This document shows, in pieces, positions 34,040 through 46,727 of a DNA stretch of 64,000 nucleotides. Each line of letters starts with the position of its first letter. Positions within the stretch are counted from its first letter, which is position 1. Under the pieces are notes generated by a model, which searched no databases, was not told the DNA's origin, and saw nothing but the letters and a program-made list of their open reading frames with translations. The DNA comes from Lantana camara (taxonomy: Eukaryota; Streptophyta; Magnoliopsida; Lamiales; Verbenaceae), in assembly GCA_037501455.1 (NCBI GenBank), contig CM074865.1, positions 13,090,501-13,154,500 on the forward strand. The letters are read 5' to 3'. Made by a program: the position numbers and the translations under genes.

Positions 34040-37000
34040 TGTAGCACCCTGGACGATAGGCACCACATCCCCCGCACTATGAGTCTAATCCACATATGAA
34101 ATAGGCAGTCCACACATGAATCGGACTTACAGCGAACGGGTGACAATCAAAAGTACAGTCCTGACTAGGCGGAAGCTAACCCTGGAACCATCAACAAAAC
34201 CCAAAATGCGGAAGCAAGGAAATCATTCATGTAATATTCATGAAATAATGGAAATCCAATACGAATATAAATACGGGTTCCACTAATCAGTACACCTGTC
34301 CTAACCTGTCCCGAATCAATACAAGAAAACAACATAACAACGGGTTCAACTGGCTCCAGAACCTGTCCTAACCTGTCCCGAATCAATATCAATTCAATAA
34401 GGGCACACCGGCCATCAATAATAAATTAATAATTAATCAATACAGTATTTAAAGACAATATAATATGCAGTGAGTGTAAATGAGTGAGACTAGAACAATG
34501 ACTCGACACTCTAACTCCGCCTAATAACCAACTCCTGCAAAAGAAACTGGAAAAAGGGGGAAGGAGGGGTCAGTCTCTAGAAGACTGAGTGAGCAGGAGC
34601 GATACATATAATATAGAAACATGCACATGCAAGTCATAAATCCCGAGCAAGGTTTTATTTAAAGTTAGTTCCCAAAAAGGGCAAAAGAATGACTAAGCAA
34701 TGCTCAGACTTTACGACTATTCATATTAAATTCAATAAGTTCGTAAATCATATTCAATCAATAAGGCTCGGCGAGTGAGCGTGCACAATCTCCAACCAAA
34801 CGCCGACCGTGTACGACAAATATCATTAATACATTAAATAGGTGATCATGCAATATATCATAATACACTCAGATCACATATCATGTCCTAAATATATTGT
34901 TTGGGCAATCCGATTCCCGGCCTTCCCGCACAGTGCCTATCAATCAATAATCAATCAATCAGTCAATCATAAATAAGTTCCAACCTTCTTCCTCCGGGTT
35001 GGTGGTGGGTTTGCAAGGCCCGACCACCCAATCATTGACCAAAAGGGGTTACATGACTCCCCAGATGGCACTCAGCTCCCTTTCCCCGCCAATCTCCTGA
35101 CGAGGTCCGGTACCGCCGTTCAATAGTGGGACTAGTGTGAGGGTTTACCGTCAGCCCTTGCCTCCTCGGGTCCCCACTCACACCAAGCCCCTGGGCCCCA
35201 TTCTGTGCAATCAATCAATCATTCTTTTCTCGCCAAAACATTTGATTCATAAGAATCATAACATATCCATCATTATCCATTTGAAAAGGGTTTACTCGAT
35301 CAATATTTACTCGATCAATAATTTACTCAATCAATCAATATTTACTCGATAACTCTCCTTTTAAAAGTAACATATATATAATCATAAGGTTTTGGCCAAA
35401 GCTTTTAACATAAGGGTTGTAGGGTTTAATATGTAACTAGAACGAAAACACCCTCACCTGGAACCACGAGACAAGAAACAGGAGCAATACGGGTGCCTAT
35501 TCAATTTGGAAGTCTCCGCCCTGGAAACAACTGTACAAGAGAAGGAACAATGTGTACTGGTGAGAATTGACTCAATATGAAACCACATAGACGCACGGCA
35601 ATGCTAAACACATGATATGAGATGTATAAGAAGTAAAATGATGTTATGGAGTTACATAATCAAGTAATTCGTTCAAGTACATTCTACACATGAGGGTTTC
35701 AAGCCCAATCATTTCATATCTTTCATAATTCCTTGCAATCAAGTCATGAGCTTCATATAACATTTATAATTCAAGTATATCAAGTTTACAATTGTAAAAT
35801 ATACAAATAGAGACATTCAATCATTTAAATCTCACAAAGTCGCATATCAATTCCAACTATATCAATTTTATATAATTCACACATGGCATACTCAATTCAT
35901 ATATCACTAAACGGATTCAATTACAAAGTTACCTAATTAAATCAAACAATATTCATATTGTTTACAAAATTACACATATACCCCTTCAAGTTAGACAAAT
36001 AGCTCAAATTCGGCATATCGGAGTTCAAATTGCAAATCAAAGCATCAACATATATCATAGTTCATTTAATACATGCGTTCGTACACATTGGAATTCATAT
36101 TGATCGACAATTCAAGCAATTGACAATTTATTGCAATTAAAACAATTAATTTCAAATAAATAGAAATACACAAAATAAATCACAACAAATCAACCGGGCA
36201 TCCGATTGACGAACGGAAAGTGGCGTTGGACTCACCACAACGAAAGGGACTTTCTGTCCGAAAGTCACCGGAATGCCGCTACCGTAGCCGGCCGAACAGT
36301 CACCGGCCGCCACCGGAACACCGCCTCCGGTGGTCGAAAAAATCCCCGGAAGGACAGAAACGTGCGTCTCGGCCTGCTCAACAAAAGCCCTCAATCAATT
36401 TCAGAAAATGCCAAACACGCCGGACTTCGTTGACGAAAAACCAAACTTAAATCCAAGGACGAAAACTGAAATTAAACGTAAACCGTAAAACAAAAATGAA
36501 ATCCGAGCATATCGTTGGAAAGCTTGTAACAAGCCCTACAAAAGCCCCAAGTCCAATCGCCGGAAAAACCGCCGGAAAATCGGACCGCCGGTCCAGGCCC
36601 GGTCCGCCACCGGTCCGCCCGGCCGGTTCTCTGAGCGCCGTCGATGCCATCCGCTAAGTCTCGTCAATCCAAGCAACTTTTGTGAAGGTTCCACCACCAA
36701 AACCGGTCGGGAAGAGGGCCCAATCCGCCGCCGAAGTTCAGTCGCTGCGCCACCGCCGATTCGGCCATCTCCGCCGCGATTCGCTCAAAAAGGAGGGCCG
36801 GAAATGGAACGGGAAGGGTCGAAAACGTGGGGTAGGGTGGTTGTTGGCCGGCGAGGAGGTGGCGCAACCCGCCACCGTCGGACCACCGCTGCGCCGCCGC
36901 TGGTCACTTTCAGGCCACGAAACTGGTACGGTTGTGACGGGCTCGTCGAGCTGATGAATTTCCACTATCGATTTGTCGAATTCCGTCGAGAAACGAGGGA

Positions 37001-37422
37001 GAACGAGCATGTGTGTGTTTTCACACCTTCACTGCGTGTGAACAGTGTCGGATCGCTGGAGAAGACGATGAAGGCTGCTGATCTGATTTTGGCACGCAAA
37101 ACGAGGAAATCCGAGTATATATCTTTGGTCCTCGTACGCAAAAACGATCGGAAGAACGGGCTAACGAAGTCAGAATTGAGCAAACTTAGAGTCTACGAAC
37201 TCGTCTCGATGCCCCGAACGCAAAGGAGGGGTCAAAGAAGTCAAAATCTCTACCGAACGAGAAGTGACCGGAGAAACCCCCTTAAAAGAAGAAAATTACA
37301 AAAAGGGCCCCAACTCTAAAAGAATCCAAAAGAGGGCCACACAACGCACCAATCACATAATTAAACACATAAAAAGGTTGGAAAGTGACGTACCTTATTT
37401 ATCGAATGTGCGGGGCGTTACA
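34040..37422 (-). mobile_element. Solo LTR, 3.38 kb, flanked by target duplication ATACG
   Basis: Begins TGTAGCACCCTGG at 34040 and ends GGGGCGTTACA at 37422, with ATACG at 34035-34039 and 37423-37427. On the minus strand its start reads TGTAACGCCCCG, like the surrounding LTR. No internal primer site, polypurine tract or protein domain occurs, so it is a solo LTR left by LTR-LTR recombination. It is GC- and CpG-rich at 36200-37000, which creates many spurious overlapping ORFs. A direct repeat around CCTGTCCTAACCTGTCCCGA occurs near 34300 and 34366. Confidence 0.88.
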
Positions 37423-38957
37423 ATACGCATATGCCGTGCGTCTATGTGGTTCATTCACGTATCTAAGTCTTGTTTTCATGTTCAGTTTGTTTAGGTACAC
37501 CCGGGGTGGTGTTTTGTCAGCCGTGTTGATTCCGGGGTGGATCAAACGTAGTGTCTTTGGCCTCTTCGGTGTCAGGTGAGGTTAGGATATAGTTATACCT
37601 TATTGCAATGTGCTCGGTTTTGATTGCATGTGATTTAATAAGCCTTATATGTATATAAATAAGTGTGAAATATGTATTTGTTGAATATGTCTCGAGTTTG
37701 CAAGTATGTTAAGCAATGTACGGGCCTATGTATGCCTCGGTGTTATGATTTGTTATGTTTTGCCACGTGAAGCTATGCTTGTAACCGTATACTTCTCATG
37801 AGCCAAGTTTGGCAAGGACCGAGTTTGATTGAAATGGAAAGTGGTATGTATATGTATATATATATGAGTTATGTTTGTCTGTCTCTGTTGTAGCGGGTTA
37901 TGATATGTTATGTTTATGTTGGGCCCCGGAGCTATGGGTAAGGAGCCCTCGGGACGGTATTGGGCCGTCGAGGTAAAGCCTGTGCATAGTCTCCACACTT
38001 AAGGATCAACCCGGAACCCACCAGGAGGTTGGTTGGGGGATGGAGTCCTCGGGCGTGAGATTCATGTACTCACGACCCACACATATATGAATGGATGGTT
38101 TGGGCGTATACACCCTTCCATCACCGGAGCTGAGGATGATATGATATGATATGTATGTAAGTTTTCTGCTTTGTTTCTGTTATGATATGGTCTGAGGAGA
38201 TTGGGGGAGTCGGAGCTCGTACCCGCCGAGTTCTATATGATATAATATGTATGTTATGTTAAGGTTTATGAAACGGGGATAGATTTTAACTTAAATTAAA
38301 AGGGAGTTTTATAAGATAAGCTAAGTTATGAATATGTTATGAATTAATAAACTTTGCTAAGTTTGTTCGGTAAGTTAGTTTGGTTTGTTGCTTTTGCTAA
38401 AGTCAGCCCTATATGTATATATATATATCACGAGAAATGATTTAGTGTGCAAAAACTATCCCTGCGTTCATGAACATTATGAGTTTGTACGTGCTTTGCT
38501 CTTATATATATAGTGTGAGTGTGTTAACCCCTCACTCAGTCGAGTTAAGACTGACCCCTCCCCTCTTTTGTTTAGTTTGCAGGTTCTGCTTGGAGTTCGT
38601 GCTAGGCGGAGTGTGTCTGTCTGTTGGAGTCTGTTTCTCGAGTCTGTTGTTAGTAGGTTGTCCTGCGTTTGCATTCCTTTTATTCAGATTTTGTATAAGA
38701 TATGTTTGGATATGTTTCTTGGAATTTAAATATGAATTGATACGTATATTTCGGGACAAGTTTGTTCGAATTAGTTGAACCCGTTGGATTTGTGATTATT
38801 GTTTTATTCGGGATTAGGTATTTATCCTAGTTGAACCCATCACCTGTTTTTATATGTTTGAATTCTTGAATGGCTTATTTCGCTTAATGTTTACGAATGG
38901 CTTATTCTAGAAACACATTCTTGTTTGTCGTATTAATGTAAACTGTAAGCGGATTCC

Positions 38958-39139
38958 AAATTTGTCGGGTCGAACTGTAAGCGGATATAACGTGCAAGTC
39001 TTGTTTACAGAATGATGGACCAAATACAAAAGTGGGCCTAACTGAGAGTTGAGAGATCATTGTTTGGCCCAAATAGCTACTAATTGATACGATCGGATCC
39101 CAACTTTGGAATCCGCATACAGTTCGACCCGACAAATTC
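38958..39139. repeat. Inverted repeat upstream of the uL4m gene
   Basis: Arm 38958-38986 pairs with 39111-39139, 27 of 29 bases, around TTTGTCGGGTCGAACTGTA. A weaker extension to TAGAAACA lies near 38910 and 39150. The loop is ~124 bp. The left arm also contains two direct copies of ACTGTAAGCGGAT. It ends about 290 bp before the ATG of the next gene, so it overlaps the likely promoter or 5' UTR. Confidence 0.75.
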
Positions 39140-39426
39140 GTAATATGTTTCTAACAATGGGACATGGGTTTAGTTAGGGTTTTTTTTTGGCTTTCATTCC
39201 ATCGCTCTACATTTCTACTCCATCGTCTTCCGTGATTCCTCTCTAGCTGGTAAGATCATTGCTCCTTTAGCTCAGGTTTTAGATGAGCTCTTAATTATGT
39301 GATTTCGTTTTCATTTGTTATTTGGAATTGAGTTTATATAATGAAGTAGTAAATTTTGGGCCTTCATATGTTGGTAGATGGAATAGAGCTCCTGCGTGTT
39401 TGATACCTATTGTCGGGTAATTGGCT

Positions 39427-42400
39427 ATGGCATTGTCGATTTCGAGAAGGATATTGCGTGCTGTTGGTTCTTCCGACTTGTCATTTGGACCAGTTTCGCG
39501 TCGATATGGTATGCCATTTTAGTAATTTTGTTGAGAGAAAGAATGTATTAATCTTTTCCGCTGAGTTTTATTTATTGATGGAAAGCTTTAATTTTTTATC
39601 TGCGATTTTTAGTTTATTTTAACTTTGTTTGATTTGATAACATGAAGCAGCGGTTAATGGTCACGGATTGGGGGACTGTTTGTCGTCATTGCAGTCTTCT
39701 GTAGTAGGAAAGGTAGAATTTTGATATAAAATCTCTTAAATTTTAGTATTTAATTGCTTGAATTTTAATGCAATGATGGCTGTGCCTTTCTTGTTCGCAT
39801 GAAAAACATGTTATCTGTGTCAGATGGCTTATGATGTGTCTAGAAGGTTTTCCACTACGATTTTGACCCCTAATTCGAGTGAAGGTTCATTCCCCTCAGA
39901 TTTGTTGTCCCCCAAAAAGAGTGTGCTGATGCCAGATAGAGAAATAGGTATGAGTTGATAGATTTCGCTTACTGAAGGTTGTCTTATATTCATGTTGGAA
40001 ATATTTAATTGTTTTGCATTGCTGCAGTAAACCTGTTCCTATGCATAGTGTGCATTTCTTTTCTTCTATTCAACATAGTTGAATGATTTGGTTTGGTGCT
40101 GGTAACGGAAACTCCTCAAAGTTCAAATGATCATCTACGGCATACTGCATCAATTTTAATTAAAATCCTAAAAGTGTCTTATAACTTTCAGATATAGAAC
40201 TAACATAATTGATGCCTAAATAGATTTGTGACTGGCTTAAATGTTACAACTATCTGTTATGTGGCTGCACTTGTAATCTTTAGTCCTTGCTTGGTGGTAA
40301 ACTGAACAAATTTGTTTTCATGGCACTTTCTCTTTCTTCTTGCCAATTTCTGGCTTCCAAACATTGACTTGACTATTTGAGTTGATACCCATTTTCTCGT
40401 TTTTACTTGATGCCCTCAACATCCATGTCAGCAGCATGCAACTACTTTTCGTCTGGTAATTGAGCAAGTCATTGGCCCCTATTGCAGTTCTAAGTCCAAC
40501 AATTCACCAATACTTGTGCTTTCTCACAGTAAAATGTGATATAATCATCTGCCACATCATGACATCAGAAGGAAGCAAGTTTGACTTGTTTTCACAAAAT
40601 TCCTCATGACATGTTTCCCGTTTTAATTTTTTGTGTCAGTATACAGAGCTTCAATTGGCAATGGGGAAAAGAATTTGCACAATCATGCTATGGAGTAGGA
40701 CTTTAAGTAGAACAATCATCAGTTATGAAATGTTTGATTTCTCAAAAAGACTTGTGTCTAACAGAATATTTCATTTTCACATGATATTCATCTGTTGGAC
40801 AATGTGGGAGCCACGACATTTTAATCAATACTTTACTGGCTATAGATTCTTTAATTGTTTCTAGTGGATGCTATGATCAATACTGATTAACATGGTTTAA
40901 AACATCTGTCTATTTCCATTGAATGTGATTCCATCCTTGAAGGAAATTAATATAAAAGCTATGATGCACGGATACGGATACAGCGACACGGATATGACAC
41001 GACATGGATACGGCAACACGGATTTTTTTTTTTTGAATTTCCTACGTGAGAAGTGTCCGACACGATACGACACGGCAAAATGATATTTTTAAAAGTGTCC
41101 GTGCCTCATAGTATAAAAGTAACATCATGGGACTTGACACTTTCTTCATTTTAATTGTTCTTCAAACATTGGTTAATTATTTTATTGATGTTGTAGGCCT
41201 CTATCAAGACCTGGTGATTCCTGTTGCCAGTTTCAACAATGAAGATAAGGGCTTTATGGTATTGGCTGGTGATGTTTTTGATGTACCAATTAGGAAGGAT
41301 ATAATTCACCGGGTTGTAAGATGGCAGCTTGCTAAGCGGCAGCAGGTCTGAGTTCTGCCTTGTTGGTCAATTAACAGTGACAAATGATGCTACTCTCTCT
41401 ATTTTCCCCACCCCAGAAGCACAAGTAAAATTTTTTCTTTGGTCGATGTGGCCTGTCTGAGTCGATGAATACTTTTACTACATAATGTCCCATTAACTTG
41501 TTTTTTGTTATCCTCATGTCACTTCACCACCCTTGGGAAACAAAGAAAAAAACCAGGCTCTTGCTTGAGCCATTATTTCTTTCCTCCATTTAACTTTTAT
41601 TGTATTTTGTTTGATTTTGATGCTGATATATGTGCTGTGGGTCTCAGGGGACACACTCAACCAAAACCATTAGTGAGGTTAGTGGGACTGGTAGAAAGCC
41701 TTGGCAGCAGAAGGGTACTGGTCGAGCAAGGCATGGAACACTGCGAGGTCCACAGGTTATTTTTCTTTGCTTATAGTTGACGTGTGATTGCATTTCTCTG
41801 CTTGAGAGAGCGTGGGAAGAGTACTAACTGCACATTTCAATGATCATCAGTTTAGGGGTGGTGCTGCAATGCATGGTCCAAAACCACGAAGTCATGCTAT
41901 CAAGCTAAACAAGAAGGTTCGCCGGCTTGGGCTGAAGATTGCACTTTCAGCTCGTGCGGCAGAAGGGAAGGCAAGTAAACTCCACCTTTACAAAAGACTA
42001 GAATTGTAGTGAATGCACTTAATTGTGTCACTTTCTAATTGACTAATTCCATGCACCATAACATCTTTTCCCTTTACTGGAGCTCCAAAAGTTTGCATTC
42101 AGTTTTTGTCCTCTTTCGTCATCATTTTTACCACTTTGTTGTCTGAATGAGTAATTCTCTTGTTTCAATTTCTACCATTTTCTTTGTTGCAGTTTCTCCT
42201 TTGAAGCAAGTGTAGGGCTTCTCTATTTTGTGTATAATTTTATCCTTGTCCATGTCTAATTGGCATCAGATTATGAAACTAATTAAGAATACAACACCAA
42301 TATACAGCTTATGGTTTTTGATGATTTGGAGCTTCCCTCACACAAAACGAAGAACATTGTGAACTATGTGCATCAAATGGAGACTGCCAAGAAACTACTG

Positions 42401-42982
42401 CTTGTTGACGGAGGTCCAATTAATGAAAAGCTGAAGCTGGCTACTCAAAACCTACATTATGTCAATGTGCTACCTTCAATTGTAAGTCGCATAAGTTGCT
42501 CTCTTTTGAAAGTTGTTCTTTTGAGTTTTGTCCTTTGACCCGCACAATCAGGAGCATATTTTGTGTGTTATTCTCGTCAAATCTAGACATGGGCTTTTGT
42601 TTGCCTGTTTTTCTTCACCCCCTAAAGCTGAATGTTTAATTGGTTCAGCACCAGGGGAACCCCCTCTGCACGTTTTATTACATGAGACTTTCCACCATAA
42701 TGGACCTTTTCTTTCCGCAAACAGTTCTTATAGTGTTTATGTTATGCAACTAACTTAAGAGGCATGCCTTGGTAGTATGGCATGTATTTTTCTCAGGTGG
42801 ACAATATAAATCGTAGATCCTTGCCTTTTGTGGTTGAACAACGAATTTGATATATCTTCCTTTTTATACAATGTTTACAGGGCCTAAATGTTTACAGCAT
42901 TTTGCTGCATGATACCCTGGTAATGTCACGCGATGCCGTTAATAGAATAGTTGAAAGAATGCACACTCCAATCAACCGTTGA
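39427..42982 (+). CDS. Mitochondrial large-subunit ribosomal protein uL4m (8 exons, intact)
   Basis: A structural protein of the mitochondrial large ribosomal subunit that lines the exit tunnel. Exons: 39427-39508, 39651-39712, 39824-39947, 41197-41345, 41648-41755, 41851-41970, 42308-42481, 42881-42982. All join in frame to give 306 aa. The N-terminus ([20 protein letters not shown], then Arg-rich) is a typical mitochondrial presequence. The L4 core shows [19 protein letters not shown], the signature [19 protein letters not shown], then [14 protein letters not shown] and LMVFDDLE. The length fits plant and bacterial L4 plus a presequence. Intron 6 has a GC donor (AAG|GCAAGT). Intron 3 is the longest (1.25 kb) and carries a hAT-type MITE. 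A pyrimidine-rich 5' UTR with a possible intron (TCTAGCTG|GTAAGA near 39250) precedes the ATG. Confidence 0.93.
40959..41111. mobile_element. hAT-type MITE, copy A (in uL4m intron 3)
   Basis: Ends CTATGATGCACGG and GTGCCTCATAG, flanked by the 8-bp duplication TATAAAAG (40951-40958 and 41112-41119). The body is rich in ACGGATAC and GACACGA repeats. 8-bp duplications are the mark of hAT transposases. Confidence 0.9.
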
Positions 42983-44709
42983 TGAAGCTGCTCGCCCCAC
43001 TGCCGAAACCTGAATTCTAGTGGTTTATCTCGAGAAAAGATCAGCAGGGCACACAATAGTTTTAATGTACAAGTTATTCCCAAAGAACTTGTAGAAGATG
43101 ACCATTTGATACTAATCTTTTCAACTTTTCCTTGGGATGATTTAATTTTTGTTATTTTCTCCCGTTTCTCGCTCCCTCGTCGGAAATTCTCGAACTAATG
43201 ATGATTGCAGTGAAATAAAACTACCTTTTTTCTTAAAAATGATTGAGGTTAATCTATACCTATTGTATGTCAGATCTTGCAGTCTGCGAGCTGCATATGC
43301 ATGACAATTTCAGAATTCTTAGCAACAAAGTGTGATTAACCTCATGCAAGATCCATGTGAATAAATATAACGCACTAATTGTTTGCCGAATCAGGATCTA
43401 TTAGCATTAATTTTCACATTTATGCATGTTGCATCAGAGAGGTGTTATGAGCAGCGCATGCTCTTTCCATGGTTGCTGTATAGGCAGAAAAGTTGGGAAA
43501 GTGTCTTTAACCACACAATTTCTGGACACTTGCATAAGATTCTTAAAAGAAAACAAGACATGCAATCTTCATGATTTCACGTGTGAATACTTCCATTCTT
43601 TCAAACAAAAAAAAAAAAAAACGTGTGAATACTTCCATATGAATTGCAAAAGCAGTTTCCAGGTAGGAGCCCATATGATTGATTACCCATGGCAATTGGT
43701 GTGGCCCATATCTACATAGGGCGCCATTATTTTCTTGCCTCTCTCTAGTCTTGATCGTAGTACACACAACAATCCTTTCAGATGAGAAAATGGATAGCTT
43801 GTCAGTTGAGAAAAAGTTGATATCTTTTTCACGTTTTCAATCTAATATTACCTTGCTAAGCGGTGTTTTTTTTTTTAAACAAGCGCATTCCCAAGTGGTT
43901 ACAGGTCATGTCCTGAAGAAAGAATTTTTTAACTATTTGGACCAATCTCTATTTACACCTTGTTAACGGTGGTTGGTCCAAGATTCTAAGTGATTTAAGG
44001 ATTATTTTGTAGGGGACAATAGCTCTGATGCAAATCTCTTTAACCAAATTGAGTGCGTGAGTAAAAAAACAAAATCTAATATTACCCTATATTTTAATTC
44101 TTGTTTTCCTTTTTGTGATGCACACATTCCATGGAAGCATCAAACACTTGTTATATAGTAAATTTTCAAGAAAATTAATGTTACTATATTCATGTCGTGT
44201 ATTGTCCTGTCGTAACGCATGTAAGATAGTATCGAATATTTGTCACGTGGTGAATTTTTATCTTGACCAAAAAATAAAAAAGTAATTTTTTAATAAAATC
44301 AGTATTATTGTATTTGTGTCGTGTATGAGCCTAATACCTAGATTCCATAATGTAAAAAGCACGAAGCTAAAATATACACACCACATTTAACTCAAACTTA
44401 CATGAAAAGAAAAAAGCAAAATTCAAGCTTGCAATAAAAGAATTTTCAAACAAAGGGGGGATGTAAATGAGTGCAGAAGTAAATGTATCAACGGTATTTC
44501 CATGGGAAAATAAATACAATGTATAGGCGGAAGGGTACAAGCAATACCAAAGGTGAAAAAGCTGTCTAACCTAGCACTGCCCTATTAATAAATTAATTGA
44601 AAAAGATTCCAATATTTTCCCGAGGTTCCAAGTAAAGTAATAAACCAAGAACTTGTTATTTCCCATTTCCAGTTTCCCACGTTAGCTTTTGAATGTTTGC
44701 TGCTTCTTA
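42983..44709. other. Intergenic DNA after uL4m
   Basis: The first few hundred bases are the 3' UTR and terminator region of uL4m. At 43579-43638 an 18-bp direct repeat (ACGTGTGAATACTTCCAT) flanks a 24-bp A-rich insert. The rest is AT-rich; no gene is supportable. Confidence 0.5.
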
Positions 44710-44717
44710 TATTCAAC

Positions 44718-44888
44718 CTATGATGCACGGACACTTCTAAAAATATCATTTTGCCGTGTCGTGTCATGTCGTGTCGTGTCGGACACTCGTGTCCAACACC
44801 GTGTCCGACACTCCTTGCGTGAGAAATTCAAGAAAAAATTTGTGTCGCCGTATCCGTGTCGTGTCGTGTCCGTGTCCGTGCATCATAG
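44718..44888. mobile_element. hAT-type MITE, copy B
   Basis: CTATGATGCACGGACAC at one end and GTGTCCGTGCATCATAG at the other, perfect 17-bp inverted repeats. The 8-bp duplication TATTCAAC lies at 44710-44717 and 44889-44896. The body has short CGTGTCGTGTC tandem repeats. Confidence 0.93.
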
Positions 44889-45054
44889 TATTCAACCTTA
44901 TTCCTTTATTCCAATTTAATAATACCATAGTTGATAATTTCTTTCTGTAAATTTTAAGGCACTTGGAGAAGAATAATTTTAAAATATATGTGGGAAAAAA
45001 ATGTAAAGAAAAAAATAAAAACAAAAAAAAGGTATCAATATAAAGATAAAATTT

Positions 45055-45160
45055 GTCAACAGCATTGGTTTAAGTGGTTAATGAGTTCATTTTTCAAGGT
45101 AATGTGTCGAGTTCGAATCTCACTTGGATATATATTAAAATAGATATATATATATATAAG
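45055..45160 (+). mobile_element. tRNA-derived SINE, short, with 10-bp target duplication
   Basis: A Pol III A-box-like motif (TGGTTTAAGTGG) and a B-box-like motif (GAGTTCGAATCTC) sit 40-50 bp apart, then a TA-rich tail. GATAAAATTT flanks it at 45045-45054 and 45161-45170. Confidence 0.78.
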
Positions 45161-45170
45161 GATAAAATTT

Positions 45171-46026
45171 AAAAGTCGCGATCACATTACTTTGGATGAA
45201 CTGTGAGTGATGGTGAACTAAATTTAAATGATACCATAGTATTTTAAATGACGAGATTATTGGTTTAATTTTTGAAGAAATTTACAGTATTTACTGCAGT
45301 CAATTCAGTAATTTTGTTTCCAATTTAGGTCTATTTTTATGGCTAAATAGTTATTTGCATCATTACTAATTTATCAATGGTCAACAACTACAGCACTTTC
45401 TTTTGATAAAAACTGCGATATTAAAACTCATCAACCACTATAATGCACAATAATATAGGGCTAGTTTAGCCACTTGAGCTAGGTTTTATTGACATTACAA
45501 CCAAATAGTATTTTTCAGCAACCATAATTTTCAACAATTGTTGGAAATATCTTCAAGGAATAGTATATAATATCATCGATCATCTAAATGAAAGATTCTC
45601 AAACCTACCCTTATTACTTTCATTACTAATCTCATTGTTTTGTTCCCCCCATATGCCATTACTTTCTTTTACCACATGCCAAAATACTTTTTAATGAATA
45701 ACGTTACATCTTACTGAAATTAATTCGATCAAATTAGTACGATAAGAGATGGATATTTGATACTTGTCGTGAGCGATTGTAATACATTTGTTGGCATATA
45801 TTGGTTAGATTAAGGTGGATCAGATATGAATTAGAAGTTTCATGTTATTCGGCCCCTCTAAATTTTGAATTTTTTTTATTTTTACGTATATTTATTGAAA
45901 TATTTATAATTTTGCTCTCCGCAAATAAAATTTTTTTCCCTTTTTATTTTTGATATTTTAACTTTTGTCCCCTATTATATTAAATCTTGGTTCCGTTTCT
46001 GCGTAGATATAGTTAACATCAAATGA
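45171..46026. other. AT-rich intergenic DNA
   Basis: No gene, repeat with clear ends, or regulatory site could be supported here. Confidence 0.5.
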
Positions 46027-46034
46027 CATGTAGC

Positions 46035-46273
46035 CAGTGGCGGAGCCACAGCCAGCCAAGGGGGTACAATTGACCCCCCTCAAAAAAAAAATTTTTTATT
46101 ATTATGTATATATATAGATATTTTATATGTAATTTTATGGGATTTTTTATTATTGACCCCCCTCATTAAAGTTAAAATTAATATTAGTGAGGGTCAATAT
46201 AATAAATTAGTGAACCCCTTTAGTATTATGCTTTGGTTAACCCCCCTAACTAAAATTTCTGGCTCCGCCACTG
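46035..46273. mobile_element. hAT MITE with CAGTGGCGGAGCC ends
   Basis: Starts CAGTGGCGGAGCCA and ends TGGCTCCGCCACTG, with the 8-bp duplication CATGTAGC at 46027-46034 and 46274-46281. This terminal motif is common in plant hAT MITEs. 239 bp, no coding capacity. Confidence 0.93.
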
Positions 46274-46727
46274 CATGTAGCATTGTGTCTTTTACAAACA
46301 TACCGTGTAATCCATTCCAATTTGCCAGCCAAATCTGACTATTGCAATTTTGAATAATTCGTAATACGAATAGTTGGATATATCTGTATCATAAGGCTTA
46401 CGAATAATTTTACATATACATCTTCTCTTTAATTTATTCTGAAAAGAAGTGGTCATTAGTGAGGCAAGGTTCTATATATATTTTTTTTCAGTATGGAGAG
46501 CAAAGCAAAGCACCTTTGAAAGCAGAGAGCCAGAGACACAAACAAAGCATATGCCCACACACAGACCCGTACGAGTGTGTGTATATATGTATATGTGTGA
46601 GTATATATATATATAGAGTTGAAGTTGAGACAAATAGTGTGAAGATGCTCCCATTGATGGGAAAGTTGGGCCACTATCACGTATGATGGCAAGACATCTT
46701 TCTCTTTTTTCTTTTTTTTTTTGAGAT

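Larger units (their letters stand above)
32778..38900 (+). mobile_element. Plus-strand LTR (gypsy-like) interrupted by a solo LTR
   Basis: The first part, 32778-34039, begins TGTGACGCCCCG, a common start for long plant gypsy LTRs. The second part resumes at 37423 and runs to about 38900. Together they give ~2.7 kb. Near 38520-38620 this copy has CCTCACTCAG, ACTGACCCCTCCC and GGCGGAGT, matching the inverted text at 34500-34590 in the inserted LTR, so the two belong to related families. No gag or pol lies next to it, so it is a solo or remnant LTR. Its right end is not defined: no CA plus matching target duplication was found. Confidence 0.6.

Noticed and set aside
36200..37320. Several overlapping ORFs on both strands (up to 171 aa)
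   Set aside because: They lie in the GC-rich part of a solo LTR, overlap one another in all frames and have no recognisable domain.
39275..39285. CAGGTTT as the right end and target duplication of the plus-strand LTR that starts at 32778
   Set aside because: GGTTT does precede the LTR, but this site is in the leader of the uL4m gene, beyond unrelated sequence, so the five-base match is likely chance.
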